Position numbers and translations under genes: made by a program | Notes under the pieces: model-generated | Databases searched by the model: none | What the model saw: only the letters and a program-made list of their open reading frames with translations | Told to the model about the DNA's origin: nothing | Assembly (NCBI RefSeq): GCF_018070025.1 | Contig: NZ_JAGPYQ010000001.1 | Location: 4,464,001-4,528,000 of the forward strand | Direction of reading: 5' to 3' | Length of the DNA stretch: 64,000 nucleotides | Source of the DNA: Streptomyces liliiviolaceus | Lineage (GTDB): Bacteria > Actinomycetota > Actinomycetes > Streptomycetales > Streptomycetaceae | Part shown: in pieces, positions 57,799-64,000 of the stretch | Numbering within the stretch: the first letter of the stretch is position 1 | Layout: the number at the start of each line of letters is the position of its first letter

Positions 57799-58403
57799 AG
57801 CCGCCAGAAGCGACGACCAGCCGGGGCTCGTCACTGATCACGCGCTGGAATGCACTGGACCGTCTTCACGGCAGGATCGAGAACTCGGTGGAGCGGCGGC
57901 TCCATGAGGACTTCGGGCTGAGCCTGCGCGAGTTCCAAGCGCTGACGGTGCTGCAGGAGGGCACCGCCACCGCGCACGGCTGGTTGTATCTGCAGGACCT
58001 GGCCGCCGAGATCGGGCTGAGCCAGTCGGCCACGAGCCGATTGGTGACCCGGCTGGAGAGCCGCGCGCTGATCACCACTTCGACGGCGGCCCATGACCGG
58101 CGCAGCGTGGACGTATCCCTCACCCCGGTGGCACGGGAGACGTTGCGGCGAGGGCGCCGACTGGTCGACGAGACCGTTCGGCACGCGGTGCAGGCGCTCG
58201 TCGACGGGGGCATCAACGAGGGGGCCGACCACGATCTGCTCCGTTACCTGCGGGAGGGATCGTCCGGCGGGATGGCGCGAGGCGCCCTCCCCCGCCACTC
58301 GGATGTCCCGCCGGGTCCGCCGGGTCCTGCGGCTTCCACGGATCCTGCGGGTCACATGGGGCATGCGCGCGAAAGGACGCAGGTTACGCTGAGCGACGAC
58401 TGA
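57795..58403 (+). CDS. MarR-family regulator
   Basis: 202 residues from GTG 57795, overlapping the NDH-2 stop by four bases, so translation is coupled. The winged helix is SLREFQALTVLQEG, LQDLAAEIGLSQSATSRLVT, RLESRALITTSTAAHDRRSV and VSLTPVARETL, the normal MarR order including the wing D-R-R. A Pro/Gly-rich C-terminal tail of about 45 residues is unusual. Gene order suggests feedback control of NDH-2 or of the operon by a redox-active ligand; no operator was identified. Confidence 0.88.
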   Translation: MKPPEATTSRGSSLITRWNALDRLHGRIENSVERRLHEDFGLSLREFQALTVLQEGTATAHGWLYLQDLAAEIGLSQSATSRLVTRLESRALITTSTAAHDRRSVDVSLTPVARETLRRGRRLVDETVRHAVQALVDGGINEGADHDLLRYLREGSSGGMARGALPRHSDVPPGPPGPAASTDPAGHMGHARERTQVTLSDD

Positions 58404-58604
58404 GGCGATCTGCCCGCCGGACTCCGACCCACGCCGAACGGTCGGCGGGCAGCGGGCGGCTGCCGACCGCACCCCGCAGCGACAAGCAGCAACGCCGCGC
58501 GATCGCCGCGCTGTGGATGTTTGTTCACCCCACGCATATTGATGCATGATGGGCACGACCTGAGTTGATCAGGCTCGGCACCCTGAACTGCATGGTGGTG
58601 GTGG

Positions 58605-61373
58605 ATGACGAGCAGCGCTCCTCGTCGCGGGCTGCGTGGTCGACGTGCCGAGTGCGGAGCGCTTGCCGAGGTGATCGCCGGCGCCAGGTCCGGCCAGGGA
58701 CAGGTGCTCGTGCTGCGCGGCGAGGCCGGAGTCGGCAAGTCGGTCCTGACGGAGTACCTGGTGGCGAGCGCCACGGGCTGTCAGATCCTGCGGGCTGTCG
58801 GCGTCGAATCGGAGATGGAGCTGGCGTACGCCGGGCTGCATCAGCTGTGCGTGCCGCTGATGGGCAGCCTCGACCGCATTCCCGTTCCTCAGCGTGCCGC
58901 GCTGGCCGTCGCGTTCGGTCTGAGCGCGGGAAGCGCGCCGGATCGTTTTCTGGTGGGGCTGGCGGTGCTCAGCCTCCTGGCGGAGGCTTCCGAGGAGCAG
59001 CCGATCGTGTGCGTCGTGGACGACGCACAGTGGCTCGACCAGGTCTCCGCCCAGACGCTGTCCTTCGTCGCGCGTCGGCTGCTGGCGGAACGGGTGGCGC
59101 TGGTATTCGCGGTGCGTGTGCCGACGCCCGACGCATCCGGTGACCACTTCGGTGGGCTGCGCGAGATCGTGGTCCGCGGGCTGCACGACGACGACGCGCG
59201 GGCCCTGCTGGAATCGGTGGTCCCCGGGCGGCTGGACGAACACGTCCGGGACCGCATCGTCGCCGAAACCAGGGGCAACCCGCTGGCGCTGCTGGAGCTG
59301 ACGCGGGGGCTGAGCGCGGCGGAGTTGGCAGGCGGGTTCGGGCGGCCGGACACGCGACCGCTCGCGAGCCAGATCGAGGAGAGTTATCTGCGACGCATCG
59401 GCTCGCTGCCGGCAGCGGCGCAACGGCTGCTGCTGGCGGCGGCAGCGGAGCCGCTGGGAGACGCTCCATTGCTGCGGCGGGTGGCCGAGCGGCTCGACAT
59501 CGCCCCCGACGCCGCGGTGGCGGCGGAAGCGGCGGGGCTGATCGAGTTCGGTACGCGGGTGCGGTTCCGGCATCCACTGGTGCGCTCGGCCGCCTATCGC
59601 GGGGCCGATCCGACGGTCCGCCGGGATGTGCACCGTGCGCTGGCCGAGGCGACGGACGCCGTCCTCGACTCCGATCGTCAGGCCTGGCACCGCGCCCATG
59701 CGGCCCTCGATCCGGACGAGGAGCTGGCGGCGGAACTGGAGCGCTCCGCCGGCCGGGCCGAGGCCCGCGGCGGTATCGCCGCGGCGGCGGCGTTCCTGAG
59801 ACGTGCGACGGAGCTGACACCTGATTCCGAGCGGCGCGCGACGCGGGCCGCGGCAGCCGCGCAGGCCGCGTTCGCCGCCGGTTCCCCGGACGCGGCGCTG
59901 GAACTTCTCGCCGCCGCGCGGCTGAGCCGGCCGGACGAAGCGCAGCAGGCCCGGCAGACCTGGCTCCGTGCCCAGATCGTGTTCGCGCGCAGACGCGGCG
60001 GTCAGGCTCTTCCCCTGTTGCTCGACGCGGCGGGCCGACTGGCGAGGGTCGACGGGGCGCAGGCGCGTGAGGCCTATCTCGATGCCATCGGGGCGGCGGT
60101 CTTCGCCGGGCGCCTGCCTGATCATGTCGATGTCCGGGAGGTCGCCGAGGCCGCCCGTACGGCACCGCCCGGGGCGCGACCTCCACGCCCCTCGGATCTG
60201 CTGCTCGACGCTCTGGTGACCTGGTTCGCCGACGGCTGCGTCCGAGGGGCACCGCCGTTGAGGGCAGCGCTGAGTGCTTTCCGGCAGGCCTCAGGGGCCG
60301 ACGGCGACGATGTCATGCGGTGGCTGTGGCTGACGTGGCTGGCCGCCGGCGATCTGTGGGACGACGAGACGTGGTACGAGCTGACCACGCACGCGGTGCG
60401 CTCGGCCCGTGACGCCGGAGCGCTCAACTTCCTCCCTCTGGCACTCGGTTACCGCGCCGCCATGCATGTGCACGCCGGTGACTTCGGCCTCGCGGCGATG
60501 CTCGTCGGTGAGGCCGACTCCATCATGGAGGTGACCGGCCACTCGCCGATGTCGTACCCCGCGTTGCTGCTCATGGCCTGGAGCGGCGACCCGCGGGCGG
60601 AAACGGTGATCCGGAGCGGCATCGAGGAGGCGGTTTCCTGGGGCGAGGGGCGCGCCATCGGTCTCGGACACTACTTGCTCTCGGTCCTGTACAACGGTTT
60701 CGGCCGTTACCAGGACGCTCTGGCCCACGGCGAACAGGTCCTGGAGTACGAGGACATGTCGGTCGTCGGGTTCGCTCTGGCCGAGGTCGTCGAGTCGGCC
60801 GTTCGCAGCGGCGTCCACGAAACGGCTGCGGTGGCACTGCGCAGGCTGGAGGAGCGCGCCGGCGCGAGCGATACGGATTGGGCGCTCGGCGTGCTGGCCC
60901 GCTCGCGAGCCCTGCTGAGTGACGGCCCGGAGGCCGAGCGGTGGTACCGGGAGGCCGTCGATCGGCTCGGCCGCAGCCGGATAGCTGTCCAACTCGCCCG
61001 TACGCACCTGCTGTACGGCGAGTGGCTTCGCCGCGAGAACCGTCGTGTCGACGCGCGGCAACACCTGCGCACCGCCCACGAGGCGCTCCGGGGATTCGGG
61101 GCGGTCGCCTTCGCCGAGCGCGCCCGGCGCGAGCTTGTGGCAACCGGCGAGACGCTTCGGCCCCGTCAGGTCGACACCGGTGGCGTGCGCGAGGTCCTCA
61201 CGGCTCAGGAAGGGCAGATCGCCCGGCTGGCAGCCGACGGAATGACGAACTCCGAGATCGGTGCCGCGCTGTTCATCAGTCCTCGCACCGTCGAGTGGCA
61301 CCTGGGCAAGGTCTTCACCAAGCTCGACGTCAAGTCGCGCAACAAGCTCCGCGCCGCGCTGCCCGACGTCTGA
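58605..61373 (+). CDS. LAL-family LuxR transcriptional regulator (copy 4)
   Basis: 922 residues from ATG 58605 (a GGTGGTGGTGG run upstream). Walker A GEAGVGKS at residues 39-46, Walker B CVVDDAQWLD, TPR-like middle, C-terminal HTH with LTAQEGQIARLAADGMTNSE and SPRTVEWHLGKVFTKLDV. Its length equals copy 3. It is followed on the same strand by copy 5, so a local tandem duplication is likely. No TGTCACA element found. Confidence 0.9.
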   Translation: MTSSAPRRGLRGRRAECGALAEVIAGARSGQGQVLVLRGEAGVGKSVLTEYLVASATGCQILRAVGVESEMELAYAGLHQLCVPLMGSLDRIPVPQRAALAVAFGLSAGSAPDRFLVGLAVLSLLAEASEEQPIVCVVDDAQWLDQVSAQTLSFVARRLLAERVALVFAVRVPTPDASGDHFGGLREIVVRGLHDDDARALLESVVPGRLDEHVRDRIVAETRGNPLALLELTRGLSAAELAGGFGRPDTRPLASQIEESYLRRIGSLPAAAQRLLLAAAAEPLGDAPLLRRVAERLDIAPDAAVAAEAAGLIEFGTRVRFRHPLVRSAAYRGADPTVRRDVHRALAEATDAVLDSDRQAWHRAHAALDPDEELAAELERSAGRAEARGGIAAAAAFLRRATELTPDSERRATRAAAAAQAAFAAGSPDAALELLAAARLSRPDEAQQARQTWLRAQIVFARRRGGQALPLLLDAAGRLARVDGAQAREAYLDAIGAAVFAGRLPDHVDVREVAEAARTAPPGARPPRPSDLLLDALVTWFADGCVRGAPPLRAALSAFRQASGADGDDVMRWLWLTWLAAGDLWDDETWYELTTHAVRSARDAGALNFLPLALGYRAAMHVHAGDFGLAAMLVGEADSIMEVTGHSPMSYPALLLMAWSGDPRAETVIRSGIEEAVSWGEGRAIGLGHYLLSVLYNGFGRYQDALAHGEQVLEYEDMSVVGFALAEVVESAVRSGVHETAAVALRRLEERAGASDTDWALGVLARSRALLSDGPEAERWYREAVDRLGRSRIAVQLARTHLLYGEWLRRENRRVDARQHLRTAHEALRGFGAVAFAERARRELVATGETLRPRQVDTGGVREVLTAQEGQIARLAADGMTNSEIGAALFISPRTVEWHLGKVFTKLDVKSRNKLRAALPDV

Positions 61374-61614
61374 CGGCCGCGCTACCGGACGCATTTCGCA
61401 CGACCGGTCACTCCCAGGGGACACCCGGGGGTGGACCCGGGTTTTCCCGGGCGCCGGGCCGAGGGCCGGGGCGGCACTGTGTGCAGGGCGGCACCGACCG
61501 GTGGCGTGCGTGAACGAAAGCTCCCCGTGCGCCGGAACGGATGTGCGCGGACGGCGACCTCCCGGCGGGTACGGCGCCGGGCCGCGGGGACCTGAGGGGG
61601 AGGCCTGCCGACGC

Positions 61615-64000
61615 ATGACTCGGGAACTGGTTCTGGGGCGAGGACACGAGTGTGAGGCGCTGGACGGGGTGCTGGACGGCGTGCGCGGCGGTGAGAGCCG
61701 GGTGCTGGTCCTGCGCGGTGAACCAGGAGTGGGCAAGACCAGGCTGCTGGAGTACCTGACGGGCCGGGCGCAGGGATTCCGGGTGGCCCACGCCACCAGT
61801 GTCCAGTCGGAGATGGAGCTCCCGTACGCGGGGCTGCATCAGCTGTGCGCGCCCATGACGGACCTGCTCGACCGACTCCCGCCCGGGCAGCACGATGCCG
61901 TCGGTGGAGCTCTGGGGCTGGGGTCGACACACGCGCCCAACAGCTTCCTGGTCGCCCTCGGCGTCCTCGGGCTGCTGTCCGAGGCCGCCCGCGCCCAGCC
62001 CTTGCTGTGTGTCGTGGACGACGCACAGTGGATGGACCGAGCGTCGATGCAGGCCCTGGCGTTCGCGGCGCGACGTTTGCACGCCGAGGCGGTGGCCCTC
62101 GTCTTCGCGGTGCGGGTTCCGGAGGAGGACCCTCCGGGCGGCATCGAACCCGTCGGTCTTCCCGAGATGCTCGTCAAGGGGCTGTCCGAGAAGGACGCGC
62201 GGACCTTGCTGCGCTCCGTGCTGCCGGGGCTGTGGGACGAGCGGATGATCGGACGGCTCGTCGCCGAGTCACGGGGCAACCCGCTCGCGCTGCGGGAGCT
62301 GCCGCGGATGACCGCGTCCGTCGATCTCGCGGGCGGTTTCGGTCTGCCGAGCGCCCAGCCCATCGAGGAGCGCATCGAGCGTGCGTATGCGCGCAGAGTC
62401 GGTGGACTGCCGCTCCGGGCACGGGAGTTCCTGCTCGCGGCCGCGGTGGAGCCCACCGGTGACCCGGCGCTCCTCTGGCGTGCCACGGACCGCCTCGGCC
62501 TCGGCCACGACGCCGCGACAGAGGCCGAGGCGGCCGGTCTGATCAAGATCGGTGACCGTGTGCGGTTCTTCCATCCGATGGTGCGCTCGGCCGTCTACTG
62601 GGCGGCCTCGGCCGAGGAACGGCGCAGGATCCACCGTGTGCTGGCGGAGGTCACCGACCCTGTCGCCGACCCCGACCGCCGGGCTTGGCACGCCGCGCAC
62701 GGGGCGGCCGGTCCCGACGAATCCGTCGCGGCCGAACTCGAACGCTCGGCGGGGCGGGCGGACGCACGCGGCGGTGTCGCGGCGACAGCGGCGCTGCTGG
62801 CCCGGGCCGTGGAGTTGACCGCTGATCCCGTCCGCCGTCAGGACCGGGCGCTGGCCGCCGCCCGTGCCGCCCACGAGTCGGGCAACCCCGACCTGGCGCT
62901 GAGACTGCTGTCGGTCGCCGGGGCCGGGGACCTGGACGACCGCCGTCGGGGCGAGGTGGAGCTGGCCCGCGCCCGGATCGCCTTCGTCTCGGACCGGGGC
63001 AGTGAGGCTCCCGGGCTTCTCCTCCAAGCCGGCGCCAGGCTCGCGGCGCACGATGCCGCGCTTGCCCGGGACGCCTATCTGGAGGTCGTCAACGCGGCGA
63101 TCTTCGCCGGTCCCCAGGCCCGTACCGACGGTCAGTACCAGGCGGCGAAGGCGGCGAGCGTCCTCCCGGCCCCGCAGCCGTCCCGCCCCACCGACCTGCT
63201 GCTCGACGGCCTGGCGGTCCGCATCCTCGACGGGCACACCACGGCTGTGCCCGGTCTGCGGCGGGCTCTGCGAGCGTTCGCGGAACCCGGCCTCTCCCCG
63301 GAGGAGGGACTGCGCTGGCTGTGGCTGATCTGCGTGACCGCGGTGGGGTTGTGGGACCACGAGACGATGTCGTTGCTCGCCGCCCGGCACCTCAGGCTCG
63401 CCCGCGACGCCGGGCAGGCGACAGCACTGCCCTTCGCGCTGACGATGCGGTGCGTGGTGCACGTCCTCGACGGTGAACTCGCCGAGGCCGACGCGCTGGC
63501 GGAGGAGGTGCAGACCGTCGCCGAAGCGATCGGCACGGCCGCCCCGATCTACGGCGCTCTCTTCGTCGCCGCGTGGCGGGGCCGGGAGCGGGAGTGCGTC
63601 GAACTGGGCGCACGGGCCGACGAGGGTGCGGAACTCCGCGGTGAAGGCGTGGGCCCGGTGGTCAGCCGGTGGGCCCGGGCCCTGCTCCACAACGGCCTCG
63701 GGAGGCACAGGGAGGCGGCGGAGGCGGCCGACCTGGCCACCCGTGACTACAGCAGTCAGCTGGAGATGGGCATTCCGGTATGGGCCCTTGTGGAGTATGT
63801 GGAGGCCACCGCCCGGACCGGATGTCCCGAACGGGCCGCTGGCGCGTTCGCCCGCCTCGCCGAGTTGACCCGGGCGAGCGGTAGCGACTGGGCGTCGGGT
63901 GTCGAAGCCCGTTCACGTGCGCTGCTCAGCGACGACGATCAGGCCGAACCCTGCTATCGGCAGGCGATCGAGGCGCTCGGCCGTACCCGTTTGCGCGGGG
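61615..64000 (+). CDS. LAL-family LuxR transcriptional regulator (copy 5), cut by window edge
   Basis: At least 795 residues from ATG 61615 (GGGGGAGG upstream), open to the end of the window. Walker A is GEPGVGKT (residues 35-42), with Pro replacing the usual Ala; then QSEMELPYAGLHQLCAPM and Walker B CVVDDAQWMD. The TPR-like middle continues to the edge; the LuxR HTH should lie just beyond. It lies 241 bases after copy 4 on the same strand. It is the most divergent of the five. Confidence 0.88.
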   Translation, partial: MTRELVLGRGHECEALDGVLDGVRGGESRVLVLRGEPGVGKTRLLEYLTGRAQGFRVAHATSVQSEMELPYAGLHQLCAPMTDLLDRLPPGQHDAVGGALGLGSTHAPNSFLVALGVLGLLSEAARAQPLLCVVDDAQWMDRASMQALAFAARRLHAEAVALVFAVRVPEEDPPGGIEPVGLPEMLVKGLSEKDARTLLRSVLPGLWDERMIGRLVAESRGNPLALRELPRMTASVDLAGGFGLPSAQPIEERIERAYARRVGGLPLRAREFLLAAAVEPTGDPALLWRATDRLGLGHDAATEAEAAGLIKIGDRVRFFHPMVRSAVYWAASAEERRRIHRVLAEVTDPVADPDRRAWHAAHGAAGPDESVAAELERSAGRADARGGVAATAALLARAVELTADPVRRQDRALAAARAAHESGNPDLALRLLSVAGAGDLDDRRRGEVELARARIAFVSDRGSEAPGLLLQAGARLAAHDAALARDAYLEVVNAAIFAGPQARTDGQYQAAKAASVLPAPQPSRPTDLLLDGLAVRILDGHTTAVPGLRRALRAFAEPGLSPEEGLRWLWLICVTAVGLWDHETMSLLAARHLRLARDAGQATALPFALTMRCVVHVLDGELAEADALAEEVQTVAEAIGTAAPIYGALFVAAWRGRERECVELGARADEGAELRGEGVGPVVSRWARALLHNGLGRHREAAEAADLATRDYSSQLEMGIPVWALVEYVEATARTGCPERAAGAFARLAELTRASGSDWASGVEARSRALLSDDDQAEPCYRQAIEALGRTRLRG

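Noticed and set aside
1..64000. Secondary-metabolite gene cluster
   Set aside because: The glycosyltransferase, methyltransferase, cupins and LAL regulators suggested one, but there is no PKS, NRPS, terpene or complete RiPP core, and the genes have separate stress-type promoters.

Overview
The window looks like chromosomal DNA of a Streptomyces or a close relative. It is very GC-rich with strongly GC-biased third codon positions, uses many GTG starts, and carries families typical of the genus: five large ATP-binding LuxR regulators (LAL), a WhiB-like protein, SnoaL-domain ECF sigma factors, a SpoIIE-type phosphatase and a YafY/WYL regulator. I found no rRNA or tRNA gene, CRISPR array or replication origin.

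Layout. 0-0.5 kb: 3' fragment of a secreted HNH nuclease gene cut by a decayed IS5-type element. 0.75-12.7 kb: cupin, NmrA-like SDR, a minus-strand operon (patatin, glycosyltransferase, membrane protein, alpha/beta hydrolase), a full-length ECF41-like sigma factor, an SdhA-like flavoprotein, a second SDR, an orphan cytochrome b, and a sigma-2/SnoaL protein with no sigma-4. 13-26 kb: FtsX permease, LAL regulator, SDR/ArsR pair, membrane protein, ferredoxin, an SDR remnant, YceI, WhiB-like protein and a second LAL. 26.5-34 kb: second ECF41-like sigma factor with a truncated SnoaL domain, TetR/SDR pair, OsmC, orphan LanC and a third LAL. 34-51 kb: hydrolases, DUF427, AhpD-like protein, epoxide-hydrolase-like protein plus MFS exporter, cupin, third SDR plus pyruvate dehydrogenase E1, SpoIIE phosphatase, RraA-like protein, methyltransferase and ferredoxin reductase. 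51-64 kb: a collapsed esterase/WYL pair, two small coiled-coil proteins, lipoate ligase, sugar permease, NDH-2/MarR and two tandem LALs, the last cut by the window edge.

The unifying signal is a promoter. Twenty-five sites read [T/C]GTCACA, exactly 16 bases, then [G/T/A]GTC, and nearly all sit in front of a gene start on the right strand; one more site shares its -35 box with a divergent promoter. This resembles the promoter reported for ECF41 sigma factors, whose known partner genes (carboxymuconolactone decarboxylase, oxidoreductase, epimerase) are all present. In the two species studied, those partner genes were the only target found. Here about 26 transcription units covering redox enzymes, membrane electron transport, detoxification, carbon uptake and regulators appear to share the element. 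My inference is that the locus is a clustered, multi-operon ECF41 stress/redox regulon run by up to three ECF41-derived proteins of different architecture.
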